Below are positions 34,606-46,204 of a stretch of 64,000 nucleotides of DNA, piece after piece. Source of the DNA: Notolepis coatsorum (lineage: Eukaryota; Chordata; Actinopteri; Aulopiformes; Paralepididae). The DNA lies in assembly GCA_963971535.1 (NCBI GenBank), contig OZ020586.1:73638949-73702948 (forward strand), in the 5' to 3' direction. The notes below the pieces were generated by a model. It worked only from the letters and a program-made list of their open reading frames with translations, was not told the DNA's origin and did not search any database. Made by a program: the position numbers and the translations under genes. How positions within the stretch are numbered: the stretch's first letter is position 1; each line of letters opens with the position of its first letter.

Positions 34606-35050
34606 GAGTGAGCCATTCTGCAAACCCTCACGGTGGACAGTGTGTTGTTAATTACTGTGTCACTCCAAGCGGCCTGTGATATTATCAACCATTTTGGTCG
34701 TTAATAATGCTATAATGATAATAATAATGATAATAATAATTATAATACAATGTTTATATTATCTAAACAACGACCTCTAGGCAAAAGAGCCTCGCTTGGA
34801 TAGGATAGGGGGGAAGGCTTGCTATTACTCACCACCCCTCATGTTCTGCCAAGAGAAATTCACAGTAAAATAAGCCTACTCCAGCCTACACATCAGACCA
34901 AAAGAAAAAAATTTAAACAAAGTGCAATACCAATTGGGGCTCTCTTGCCTAGAGGTTGTCGTTTGACGGCGTTACAGATTATACCTTTAAATTATTTGAA
35001 TGGTTGATAACTTGACTTGTCTCTTATTCTCCCCTCTGTTCCCCATCCAG

Positions 35051-35383
35051 GGTGCCATCATTAAACAGGACTCCATCCTGGAGCTGTGCATGAGGCCTGA
35101 GGTCCCCACGGCGTCGCCCACCTCGGCCCGGGTGTGGCGCCCTCTGTCGCGCGACGGGAGCATGAGCGAGTCGGGCGCGGGGGCCGCCCTCGGGGAGCTG
35201 GCCCTGCTCCAGAGGCAGCACAGCCTCCTGCAGGAGGAGCTGGTCCGACTGAGGAGCACCGAGGGCCGACTGAAGGACAGCGAGAAGGTCCGCGGCCAGC
35301 TGGAGAGGCAGGTCAGGGACATGAAGGCCCACGGCGGCGGTGGCACCAACTCGGACGCCTGCCCGGCTACGAGCTGCCAACAG
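35051..35383 (+). CDS. arhgef2: arhgef2 window exon 13: C-terminal coiled coil
   Basis: 333 nt, phase 0 both ends. It encodes GAIIKQDSILELCMRPEVPT, a Pro/Ser/Arg-rich linker (ARVWRPLSRDGSMSESG), then the coiled coil LGELALLQRQHSLLQEELVR LRSTEGRLKDSEKVRGQLER, and a Gly-rich end. ALLQRQHSLLQEEL is the strongest single match to GEF-H1 in the window. Strikingly GC-rich against AT-rich introns. The frame stays open 398 nt past the donor (cag|gtgggc) through a 30-bp repeat. Confidence 0.96.
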
Positions 35384-35390
35384 GTGGGCG

Positions 35391-35668
35391 AGCACTGTTC
35401 TCAGGTTAGGACCCGACTCAGAGCATGTTCTCAGGTTAGGACCCGACTCAGAGCATGTTCTCAGGTTAGGACCCGACTCAGAGCATGTTCTCAGGTTAGG
35501 ACCCGACTCAGAGCATGTTCTCAGGTTAGGACCCGACTCAGAGCATGTTCTCAGGTTAGGACCCGACTCAGAGCATGTTCTCAGGTTAGGACCCGACTCA
35601 GAGCATGTTCTCAGGTTAGGACCCGACTCAGAGCATGTTCTCAGGTTAGGACCCGACTCAGAGCATGT
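35391..35668 (+). repeat. 30-bp minisatellite directly after an arhgef2 donor
   Basis: Nine units of gttctcaggttaggacccga plus ctcagagcat, apparently identical. Each unit contains cag|gttagg, a donor-like site, and is 30 nt long, so the frame is kept. Confidence 0.97.
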
Positions 35669-35738
35669 GAGCATGTGACAGACTTGAATGGAATTGTTGT
35701 TTTGTTGAATTGTCATTTGTCACACCCCATGTTGTTAC

Positions 35739-36123
35739 AAGCTTCCACTGGTGTAATCATTCCCTCTCCTCCTTGTGTCTGAAGCTTCCACTGGTGTAAT
35801 CATTCCCTCTCCTCCTTGTGTCTGAAGCTTCCACTGGTGTATTCATTCCCTCTCCTCCTTGTGTCTGAAGCTTCCACTAGGTGTAATCATTCCCTCTCCT
35901 CCTTGTGTCTGAAGCTTCCAGTTGTGTATTCATTCCCTCTCCTCCTTGTGTCTGAAGCTTCCAGTTGTGTGTTCATTCCCTCTCCTCCTTGTGTCTGAAG
36001 CTTCCAGTTGTGTGTTCATTCCCTCTCCTCCTTGTGTCTGAAGCTTCCAGTTGTGTATTCATTCCCTCTCCTCCTTGTGTCTGAAGCTTCCAGTTGTGTG
36101 TTCATTCCCTCTCCTCCTTGTGT
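35739..36123 (+). repeat. 43-bp minisatellite
   Basis: Unit gaagcttccactggtgtaat plus cattccctctcctccttgtg tct, nine copies with ctggtg/gttgtg variants. Confidence 0.95.
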
Positions 36124-36155
36124 TTTATCACCTATCACATTCTGGTTGGCTTTAG

Positions 36156-36342
36156 GCTCCAAACCTGCCGGTAGGAAGTGATGCCGGCGCCTGCCAGGAA
36201 TCCATGGACCAAGCAGACGGCCTGCAGGGCGGCAGCGACGTGGAGGTGGACGTGACGTCGGACGAGGACGACGGGAGAGATGAAGACGACAGGAGGGATG
36301 AAGACGACGGGAGGGATTCGAGTCGCTCCGAGAGCCCCAGAG
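36156..36342 (+). CDS. arhgef2: arhgef2 window exon 14: acidic tail
   Basis: 187 nt, phase 0 in, phase 1 out. It encodes APNLPVGSDAGACQESMDQA then DVEVDVTSDEDDGRDEDDRR DEDDGRDSSRSESPR. Asp/Glu/Arg-rich with a short internal repeat. It corresponds to the acidic Ser-rich region before the GEF-H1 C-terminus. Acceptor ggctttag, donor G|gtcagc. Confidence 0.9.
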
Positions 36343-36915
36343 GTCAGCACCAGGGTTATTATTCGTTTGTATTTCTATTAAATTATTTAGAAGTGACTAA
36401 CAGTTGGAAGTGGGTTTGAGTTTAGTTTTGATTAGTTTCAGTTGGAGTTTTGTTGCAGTATGGGAGATATTTGTCAGGTGCAAGATTTTAAGTTTTTCAG
36501 AAATTATTCCATAATAGTTTTAAGTTTATTTTCTCCACATCCCTGTCCTTTTTACAGCATAGAGCGGTGAGATTCCTCTGCCTCACAGCTGCATCAACAA
36601 TAAAAACATTTTTAAAACAGTGTAAGAATAAAACAGTGTAAGATAGTGTAAATATCCATATAGCAATAACAAAAAATTACAGTATTTATAGTACAAGTGT
36701 AGTGTGTGCAAATCTGTGCAGATCAGTAGTGTGTGCAAGGCAGTAGCAGGGACAGCGATAAAATAGCACTGGTTTCATCCAGATAGGCCCTTTAAAATTA
36801 GTAAAGAAAAAGGCAGAGGAGTGGAAGATGAACACGATCACAAGCAGGGAGGGAAACCCCAGTAAGATCTCCTGCATTAGAGCTGTGCTCAACCTGCGGC
36901 CTCTCCACCATGCTG

Positions 36916-36916
<1 letters not shown>

Positions 36917-36989
<73 letters not shown>

Positions 36990-36990
36990 T

Positions 36991-37036
<46 letters not shown>
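36917..37036. repeat. (CA)n microsatellite
   Basis: About 118 bp of CA with one cgcatg interruption. Confidence 0.97.
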
Positions 37037-37038
<2 letters not shown>

Positions 37039-37079
37039 CGGCTTACATAACGCAACGATTTTGTGATAGAGCACTCTTG

Positions 37080-37081
<2 letters not shown>

Positions 37082-37135
<54 letters not shown>

Positions 37136-37150
37136 ACATGCGTGTGTGTG
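37082..37150. repeat. (GT)n microsatellite
   Basis: About 55 bp of GT; with 36917-37036 it forms an inverted CA/GT pair about 45 bp apart. Confidence 0.95.
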
Positions 37151-37219
37151 AACCTTACCACACTATCAATTCATCTCTCTCCCTCTCTCTGTGTTGGGTG
37201 TGTGGGTGAAAGGGTTCCT

Positions 37220-37266
37220 CTCTCTCTGTGTCTCTCTCTCTGTATCTCTGTATCTCTCTCTCTCTT

Positions 37267-37349
<83 letters not shown>

Positions 37350-37350
37350 T
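37220..37350. repeat. (CT)n then (TA)n microsatellite
   Basis: CT units to about 37328, then ta units to 37349. Confidence 0.95.
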
Positions 37351-37486
37351 ACCCTCTTTCTCTCTGTCTCTGTCTTTCTGTTTTACTGTAACAGCTCCTA
37401 GAAATGATTTCTTCAGTAATGTACTTTTCTATGTACAGTTATCAGTAAGGTACTATACATAGGTTTACTGATTATCTGAACTAAAT

Positions 37487-38530
37487 TATACAGTTTTTCT
37501 CAATTGCTTTGGTGCATTTCTCTGATCAGAATTAAAGTTCTCATAACTGTTAGTGCATTTCTCAAAACAATTAGTACAAACTGCAAAACCTAGTTGATAA
37601 CCTGCAGAAGCGTGTCACTTGCTCAAAATGGATAGTTCATTCCTCAAAAGCAAGTATCCATGTCAATGAAAGTGTCACTGTCATCAAAATGAAAAGTCCT
37701 GACACCATTGTTTATGAACAAGATAGTCAAATGGCTTTGTCATGTTTTCATTATGACAGATCACTCTGTAAGTGTTTTCCAATGCAAAAAAGTCAGATAT
37801 TGGTGACACTACTTGAAAATGCTCAAGACAGCACTATACACTATTTGCACAGCCATTTGAAATCTACAGTTACACATTACTGTACACACTGTACACATTG
37901 TAATATTCCCTCCTTGTTGGTCTGGGACATCAATGGTTGCTCTCTGTCCAATGGGATTTCTTCCACGCGGTCTACCTTTTGCCAGATTGAAACCCGCCTC
38001 ATCAACGTATAATGTGTGCAGTGGTTCCCTGGTACACGCTTTATCCCAGAAGAGAGAGAGATAAAAACTATAAACTTTTCCTGTGTAACATAATGCATAA
38101 TTTTGGACAACATATTGTACAGTATGAACTGTCATGTAAGTGTACTGCATGGCACTACACAAAGTAACCAGTTTACAGCACTGAACATTAGAGTATGCAT
38201 AGAACACATAAATGTTTTACTTGTGCATACTGGTGGCGGATCTCCTTCACTCTGTTCCAGTCAAATGGCTACTCATTTGTCAATTGTACTACAATTGTTT
38301 GATGCACATTTAATTTCCACTGAGCACTCTGTCAATTGTAGCGATTGAAACGGATTCAATATTCCCAAAGATATTGTCATCCTCTATAACAGCGCTTTGT
38401 ATCTCTGTCAACCTTATGGCATTGTTTGCAATCACCATTGCACAAATGGCTTCCTCTTGTTGCGGAGTAAAAAGGGGCCCTCTTCCACCTCTGCGAGGTT
38501 GTCCTATGTGGTGCAGAGTAAAATTACAGT
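37487..38530 (-). pseudogene. Tc1/mariner-like (DDE_3) transposase remnant
   Basis: Two minus-strand pieces. The upstream piece (about 38510-38320) reads RRGGRGPLFTPQQEEAICAM and IRLTEIQSAVIEDD, an N-terminal helix-turn-helix region. The downstream piece (about 38045-37885) reads LHTLYVDEAGFNLAK and GRNPIGQRATIDVP, the catalytic DE region of IS630/Tc1-type transposases, where the D in YVDEAGFN is catalytic. The DNA between them is AT-rich and non-coding, and the C-terminus is lost. The left boundary acagtttttctcaattgctt (37490) may be the terminal repeat. Confidence 0.75.
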
Positions 38531-38881
38531 AATGTACAGCAAACATGAGATATACTGCTTTATAGTAACCCATATTACTGTAGTGTACAATAACAGTGCT
38601 TCCCACTTGTAAAATAATGCAGTACAGTACCATACTGTAAATATGGCAAATATTTACTGTAACACTACTGTACACTACAATACAGTAAATCTGTGCTGCA
38701 GTAAAGCTGTCTAAATGTAAAATGTAAAAAGTGACAAGTTCTTGTCCCACTGCAAGCTTCATGTATGACACAATGGCAGTAGTGCAGTGCAGATTGTTTA
38801 GTGCTGAATTACTGTATACACACCTGCTCTGCCGACGAAATGTTTGAATACAGTAATTTACTGTAATACATACTCATTGAC

Positions 38882-39900
38882 AGGGGCGAAATGTCCACTA
38901 GGGACAGGGGGGACATGTCCCCCTCACTTTTCAAAATCTTGTTTTTGTGAACAATTTAAAAAGGTATGGTTAAATGGAAATCGTCGTGGCAGTGTTGTAG
39001 TCGAGTCACTAAATCTCAAGTCCGAGTCGAGCCTCGAGTCCCCGGTGTTCGAGTCCAAGACCGAGTTACCAAAGAAGAGCCAGAGTCGAGTCCGAGTCGA
39101 GTCCCCATTACCCTAGTCCGAGTCCGAGTCGAGTCCCCATTACCCTAGTCCGAGTCCGAGTCGAGTCCCCATTACCCTAGTCCGAGTCCGAGTCCAAGTC
39201 TTCAAGGTTGAGTTCACTCCACTCTGGCAGTCAAAGAGCTGACTTACAAAAGGTCTACATTAAACATAAATGACACATGATCACATAGAAGTCTGACAAT
39301 TTAATAGCTTCTGGGAATTGCTTGTGGATAATCTAGTGAAATGTCACTATTTTTCTTATTTTACTACACTTTTTATTGTATTTTGCACTGTAAATAGTTT
39401 AAATGTATAATAAATAATAAAGTTGTCCCCCAAAGAGGGGGGCTGGATGGAGTGCCCTTAAAAAAGGTCCGGGAACAAAACTAAATAATTTTTTTAAATT
39501 AAAATAAAAACAGAAATGACACAGCGGTCACCATTTCAAAGGCAGTTTATTTACTTTGTGACACAATAACCAAACAAATGCACTAGCCACCAATATCTTA
39601 TGCCAAATGATTAGGGCCTATTACAAAAAGAAAAAAGAACTGTATTTATCATTTAACAAGTTTGAGTCCTCGTCTGCACCTTCCGAGTCCGAATGCAGTC
39701 AATGCTCGAGTCCAAGTCCAAGTCCGAGTCATCAGTGCTCAAGTCCAAGTCGAGTCACGAGTCCTGAAAATCAGTCCAGGACTCGGACTCGAGTTACTAC
39801 AACACTGCGTCGTGGGTATGATTTGAGCTTCACGCACGCACATATTTCCCATCCCATAATAATTGTGTGTCCTCAAACTAAGGTTTCGCCCCTTGCTCAT
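38882..39900. mobile_element. Outer DNA element (aggggcgaaat ends), interrupted
   Basis: aggggcgaaatg at 38882 and its inverse tttcgcccctt near 39884-39894, each next to a tcattga/tcattgag flank, with the hAT element 38990-39807 between. Small non-autonomous element. Confidence 0.6.
38990..39807. mobile_element. hAT-type element rich in gagtcc repeats
   Basis: 818 bp with cagtgttgtagt ends (right end inverse actacaacactg), flanked by the exact 8-bp cgtcgtgg (38982-38989 and 39808-39815). Both subterminal regions carry dense gagtc/gtccgagtc arrays (39000-39200 and 39660-39795) that are inverted relative to each other only in part. No transposase frame. Confidence 0.9.
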
Positions 39901-40090
39901 TGAGATGAGTGGATGAAGTTCGTCTGTAACAACGCCATCCTCATAGAGTGCCGTTCAGGGCTGCTGCCATCATGAATATCACGATTATTGTCTCTCAAAT
40001 AATTGTAATGAACTATTTCATTGTTCCATTCAGCTTAAAGGGGTAGTTAGATCGATTTTTGGAACCCAGCTCTATTTGCTCCTTACCAGT

Positions 40091-40385
40091 GATGTTGTCA
40101 ATTGGTAGAGTCCTTTCTCAGCACAATCCATGCTGTTCCTCATTCTGACTCTGGATAGTTAGCCACAAACCAATGCTAAGTCAATGGGGTCAAGCTCCTG
40201 TCTGTACAAGCTAACAGGAATCTACTTTGTGTGCACCGTGGAGTAAATTTCAGTTGTCCTCAGTCAGCTTGTACAGACAGGATCTTGACCGCATTGATTT
40301 TGTATTGGTTTGTGGCTAACTAGCCAGAGCTAATATGAGGAACAGCATGGATTGTGAGCAAGGACTCTACCGATCAACAACACCT
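40091..40385. mobile_element. MITE-like element with about 120-bp inverted arms
   Basis: The left arm 40091-40211 (gatgttgtcaattggtagag ... ctgtctgtacaagct) is inverse to the right arm 40267-40385 with scattered mismatches. The true ends probably lie a little further out. Confidence 0.85.
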
Positions 40386-40969
40386 TCCAAATCTGGACCC
40401 ATATTTATCAAGCATCTCAGAATCACTTGTAGGAATCACGCTGCCTGTTTGACTAAGACTAAAAATAGCCCTAGAGTAGGACATGAGAGGTAGTTGTGAA
40501 GCTTCCTACCTCAGGGTTAGGACAGCTATCGACCTCTCCTACATACTGGAGATAGAGACGTTTTTCCTAGGTTAAGAAGGTTGATCAAATGCTTTTACTT
40601 CCATGACTGAAAGTAGCACTCTGAGGATTTTCGGCCAGTTAGGACTGATTTCCTACTCTGAGAGTGCCCTGGTCCAAAAATACACCTCTCTTTTAACTAT
40701 CAAAAGGGCGAAGCTAATCAAGACGGTACAACTCAAGCTAGCTTGGTTGTTTAGGACACACATGTATGATCGCTCCACAGTCAAGCGGTTACTGATGATG
40801 AATGGCTACTGTAGATAATCCTCTTCATGTGTAATTTAGTCAAAAGGTCGATAGAGTCACTAGCAACTATTATCCAACTTCCCCTGAAGACAGGCCCTGC
40901 CTTCATACCGGTATGTAATCGTTGACTTTTAGATGTTGTGTGAAGTTTTACTTGTTGTTTCTTCTCCAG

Positions 40970-41040
40970 ATCTTCAAGATATTCCAGAGGAGAGCGAGAA
41001 CGGACCAGAATCACGACAGGCTACCATGACACACTGCTAA
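40970..41040 (+). CDS. arhgef2: arhgef2 window exon 15: C-terminus and stop
   Basis: 71 nt entering phase 1, ending at TAA (41038-41040). It encodes DLQDIPEESENGPESRQATM THC, close to the QDIPEE end of GEF-H1. The acceptor cttctccag is strong. The 4.6-kb intron before it holds transposon debris, and I see no further coding exon there. Confidence 0.93.
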
Positions 41041-41300
41041 TGACCTCCCCCCCCCAACCCGGAAACAGAAAGACTCTCCTAAAAGCTTGACCCACTTTCT
41101 TTACGTATATAGAATATAGGGCTGGCCCGAACTATCCAGATATTCAGGTATTTGTTGCGTAAGCCAATCATTGTGTAAGTTCAATTCAGTATTCACATAA
41201 CGCAGAACAAGCGGAACTGTTGTTACAGTTGGTAAAACAAATACATTCCTTTCTGCGGGAAAATTCAATAAAGAGGCAGATTTGATTGTTGAGAACATTA
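41041..41300 (+). other. arhgef2: arhgef2 3' UTR, start
   Basis: Follows the stop. A candidate polyadenylation hexamer aataaa lies at 41267-41272. Whether transcription ends here or further on cannot be told from sequence. Confidence 0.4.
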
Positions 41301-41904
41301 ACGCATTAGACGCAAGCCCCAAACCGGTCACAGATAGGACAACAGCAATGGAAAGTTCACCAACATCCCTGATAACTATAGAGACAAAGAGATGGAGATA
41401 TACAAACTTGTATGTCGGAATTAAAATGACCATCGATAGCCTCTACCCTACACTGTCCCACACAGAGTTTCATCTGCAGCGGGCGTGATAGTGGACAGAA
41501 CACGCACTCTGGTGGATCGCTCCGGTGCTCATGACAGACGGGAATATAATTCATAGGATATAATTCATAACCACAATATTACATGCTTGATATTGTGATT
41601 AATTACGAAACGTTAATGTTATTGTTTTTAACTGTGTTTTTTAGAGAGTATTCGAATACTCACTTGGAAATACACCAAGGAGTATTGAAAGAGCTGGTAA
41701 GATGCTATTCGGGTTAGCCCTCATATGATAAGTATATTAATTTATGCTTAAATGACACTGTGGAGAGTGACAGAAAGAAATGAGAGAGAGAGAGGGTCAG
41801 ATCTGCATCAATGCTACAAGGACATCTAGGATCATTTTAATTTTAATTTGAACTCCTACTGTATCTCCCAATTCCAGGACAGTGTATCTTAAGAATTTCT
41901 TTCT

Positions 41905-42075
41905 TCGCACGTCGACGTTTCGCCAGAGGGGTCAAATGTTTGCAGCATGCAAGTAGGCACTTCGTCAGTGCCTTGCTCAAGGACACTTCAACAGGGGTTG
42001 ACGCCTTGGCTGTTGCAGGGAATCGAACCTGTGAACCTTTTCCACTTTAGAAACGACCACCAGGCAAACCTGGTC
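41905..42075 (-). repeat. tRNA-like interspersed repeat fragment
   Basis: gtgccttgctcaaggacact and, on the minus strand, a box B-like ggttcgattccc (inverse at 42020-42031). A common fish sequence; no box A seen. Confidence 0.4.
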
Positions 42076-42426
42076 TTGACTCACCGTTGTGTTGAGTCAT
42101 AACTGGAATGAATGAACTGCAACTTGTAAATTGCTCTTTACACGAAAGAAAGGAAATATATCTGTTTGAATTCTAGAACTCTTTGTTTTCCGTGGCTTTG
42201 CTTTGTTGAGTACCAACCCTGTGGCAGTATGTGTGGCACTGGCTGGACTCAATATTTTTCCTTTTTCTCCTTATGGATTCAAATTGATTCCTGCTACTTC
42301 CTTTTGGAATCACAGCTGGACCAATGAGGACGTACCAAAGGTGTGTGTGGATTACAAGAGGGGGAGGAGCTATATGAAGAACAATATGCAGGAAATGAAC
42401 ATGTCTTATGGACACGCAAATCTTTG

Positions 42427-42660
<234 letters not shown>

Positions 42661-45159
42661 CATACATCTAGCCTATAAATATTGAATCACAACTAGGTAT
42701 TTAGATACTTGACTCCTTATCATTTCAATAACTAGGATTTTCAAAATCTCACTTTGTGTTTATGATGCTAATGATTCCTTTATTTATTCGTACTTTATTT
42801 AAGCAGATATTCAGTATGTCGTTCCTCTCGAGGGCTAATCAGTCGTCTAAAAGCAATCAAAAGGATATACAATGGATTACTGTACCGACGCAAAAATAAG
42901 GTGTTGTTTTCAAGTCTGAAGATTGTACAGAGGCAAATAGATAGTGGCAAATGTTTTTCTTTCTCTAATACATTTAGTCAGTCATTGGATGCGCTCTTTA
43001 ATCCCTGCCAAGGCCGGTTTGAACCGGTTAAGTGCTAATTGCATTAGGTATGAAACCAGGAAGGCTGTGCGGCTCATTCAACAAGGTGTCAGCTTGCATG
43101 ACTCAGGAGTCAGGACATAATCAGTCGGTGAACATGTGCAGATGAGCGTGTTAAAGGTGCACTTGTAGTTTTGGAAGAGTAATTTAAAACTATTCAGGTC
43201 CAAAACAAGGTCCTTGAAGTGCTTAAAAGTGCTATTTCTTTTGCCAAGGCCTGGAATTCATTGAAAACAGCCAATCTTTTAACAAGGTGCTTAAAAAATT
43301 CTTTCAATATTCTAGTGTATGGATTAGAGTTTCAATACTCTAGTTTATGGATTAGAGTTTTAACACTAGTAAGAGTTGTTCATGTTCACTAATATCTGTA
43401 TTAGCACAGCATGTTAAAATCTTCTCTTCTGTTTCATTGACTGTTTTGAATGCTTGGTAATGCTTTGTTGGTTTATTTTGAATGCTTGGTCGTGCTTTGT
43501 TGGTTTTGTTTTTGCTAAAGGAAACTCCTGGTGTGAAGTCTTGTTATTTGACAAGGTTTGTGTTAAAAACCTTTATAAGTTTGGTCACGTGACAGGGCCA
43601 TTTCCCAGGCTGTATTAAAGAATGTACCCATCCTGTAGTATATTTGAGGAATGACAACAAATCGGTTGAATTGTTGTCTTATTTCTGATCTTAACCTAAA
43701 GACTTTCAGGGACTGATGTGTGAGCAATCTGCAGTCAGACAATTTTCATGTTTTTACTTACCGGTAACCGTGGAACATTGACCAATTTTGGGAAATTAAT
43801 TGTGCTGGGGGTTAAACAACATGTTAGACAATAGACCTCTCACGTGTGTCGTAATTCTTCTGCCCAAATAATGAAGGGCGGCTCCTTCGGCATGGGAAAA
43901 TGTTATTAATTAAATTAGCTTCATCTGTGGTTCACACAGGCTCTTTACCTTGAACAAGGTCTTCTAATATTGAGTTCTCTCTCTGATAAGGCAGGGGAAT
44001 TTTTAATTTAGAAATGGCTGTTTAAAAGAAATGACTAGCCAAAACTAACTTAGCGTTGCAGCTCAACAACTTGATGTCATTACTGTAGCTCCAGTGCATT
44101 CTCGTAGCAGTGGTGTAACAAAATTACATTTTGTCATTTAGTGTTAGCAATGTGGCTAGTTAGCAAAACACATATCCTCCTGTAAAACACAGCTTTACCT
44201 CTCACCCCAAATGCAGTTTAAAGGACAAAATGACTGGTAAACGGGAAAGAGAAACACCATTCTATTTCGCCATAGGCAGAAAGAAACGGAAGCCGAGGTT
44301 TGCATGCTTTCTTTTGTCAAAACGCTCGAGAAAAACATTCGTCAACTGCTCAAATGTCCCTGTAGGCTACAGGTTGCAGCAGCATCACTGAAGAAGGCTA
44401 GCATAGTTGGCCCAGAAGCATAATGGCAACACTGCAGATAAAAAAGAATAATAATATAGGAAGAAAATCACAGAAGTGCCATATTCTGTCACAATCTGAG
44501 TAACCGCTGAGCAAAATTCACGTCTTACGGTCAGCGGTGTGTTTGTGTTCTCTTGGTGAACGAGGACTCCATCCTACTCTCTATCATGTTGTGCTTCTTC
44601 CCAAATAATATACTGTACATTCTCCAACATTTGATCATTGTTCCCGTTTCAATGTTCATTTTCAATAGCGGCTGATTTAAACAATGGAACTTGACGTTTC
44701 TTTTCTTCTTGTTATCCTTTGTCTCTCTTACTGTACTATGTTTTGACGGCTGCCATGATGTTTTTTTTGGCTGAGAATGACATGAACAATTATCTTGTGT
44801 TTTTATGAGTATATTTTAAACTTGTATACCGTATGCTGTATACACAAAGCCATACTAAAGATGTGAATGTCAACGCGATCAAGTAGCCTCGTTTTCTTTT
44901 CTTTTTTATTGAATTTTTTTTTTATGTTTAAGACTAGTTTTGATGTCGGAACACTACAACGAGAATAACAAGAAGGGGACGGGTCAGTGTCGTCATGGAA
45001 ATGGTCGAAAACAGCCTCCCTCGTGGTACCACTGGGAGATTAATCGTAATGGTGGACATTCATGATTCTGCTAAGACTACATTTAGGTTTTTCGAGAAGT
45101 CAAGTTCTTCTGTTGTCACAGGCAGTCTGCTGTATGGATGCCTTCTAGCCACAACCCTC
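42661..45159. other. Unannotated AT-rich flank
   Basis: I see no exon-like frame, repeat end, or RNA gene. There are a few short direct repeats near 43300-43510 (gtttatggattagagttt; gaatgcttggt). It could include distal 3' UTR of arhgef2. Confidence 0.4.
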
Positions 45160-46110
45160 CTGTCTTTGGTAAAAACATACCACTACCCTAGTGTATTGTA
45201 TCAAAACATACCACTGTCCTAGTGTATTGTATCAAAACATACCACTGTCCTAGTGTATTGTATCAAAACATACCACTGTCCTAGTGTATTGTATCAAAAC
45301 ATACCACTGTCCTAGTGTATTGTATCAAAACATACCACTGTCCTAGTGTATTGTATCAAAACATACCACTGTCCTAGTGTATTGTATCAAAACATACCAC
45401 TGCCCTAGTGTATTGTATCAAAACATACCACTGTCCTAGTGTATTGTATCAAAACATACCACTGTCCTAGTGTATTGTATCAAAACATACCACTGTCCTA
45501 GTGTATTGTATCAAAACATACCACTGCCCTAGTGTATTGTATCAAAACATACCACTGCCCTAGTGTATTGTATCAAAACATACCACTGTCCTAGTGTATT
45601 GTATCAAAACATACCACTGTCCTAGTGTATTGTATCAAAACATACCACTGTCCTAGTGTATTGTATCAAAACATACCACTGTCCTAGTGTATTGTATCAA
45701 AACATACCACTGTCCTAGTGTATTGTATCAAAACATACCACTGTCCTAGTGTATTGTATCAAAACATACCACTGCCCTAGTGTATTGTATCAAAACATAC
45801 CACTGTCCTAGTGTATTGTATCAAAACATACCACTGTCCTAGTGTATTGTATCAAAACATACCACTGTCCTAGTGTATTGTATCAAAACATACCACTGTC
45901 CTAGTGTATTGTATCAAAACATACCACTGTCCTAGTGTATTGTATCAAAACATACCACTGTCCTAGTGTATTGTATCAAAACATACCACTGCCCTAGTGT
46001 ATTGTATCAAAACATACCACTGTCCTAGTGTATTGTATCAAAACATACCACTGCCCTAGTGTATTGTATCAAAACATACCACTGCCCTAGTGTATTGTGT
46101 CAAGAAATAC
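45160..46110 (+). repeat. 31-bp minisatellite
   Basis: Unit caaaacataccactgtccta plus gtgtattgtat, about thirty copies, very uniform. The only frequent variant is tgTcct/tgCcct. The unit length is confirmed by the spacing of the first copies (45187 to 45218). Confidence 0.97.
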
Positions 46111-46117
46111 CACTGTC

Positions 46118-46150
46118 CTGGGGCGGTTGGGTAGCGCAGTGGAGAAAAAA
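46118..46150 (+). mobile_element. SINE head fragment
   Basis: ggggcggttgggtagcgcag matches the 5' head (box A) of the SINE at 20291; nothing of the body follows. Confidence 0.5.
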
Positions 46151-46204
46151 GACCACTGTCCACGTGTATTGTGTACTACAATGACGCAGACGCTGACCCG
46201 TACT

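Noticed and set aside
35391..35668. CRISPR-like direct repeats of 30 bp
   Set aside because: Units are contiguous with no unique spacers, and the locus is in a vertebrate intron.
35024..35716. 230-residue minus-strand frame
   Set aside because: Shadow of the GC-rich arhgef2 exon and the 30-bp repeat on the other strand.
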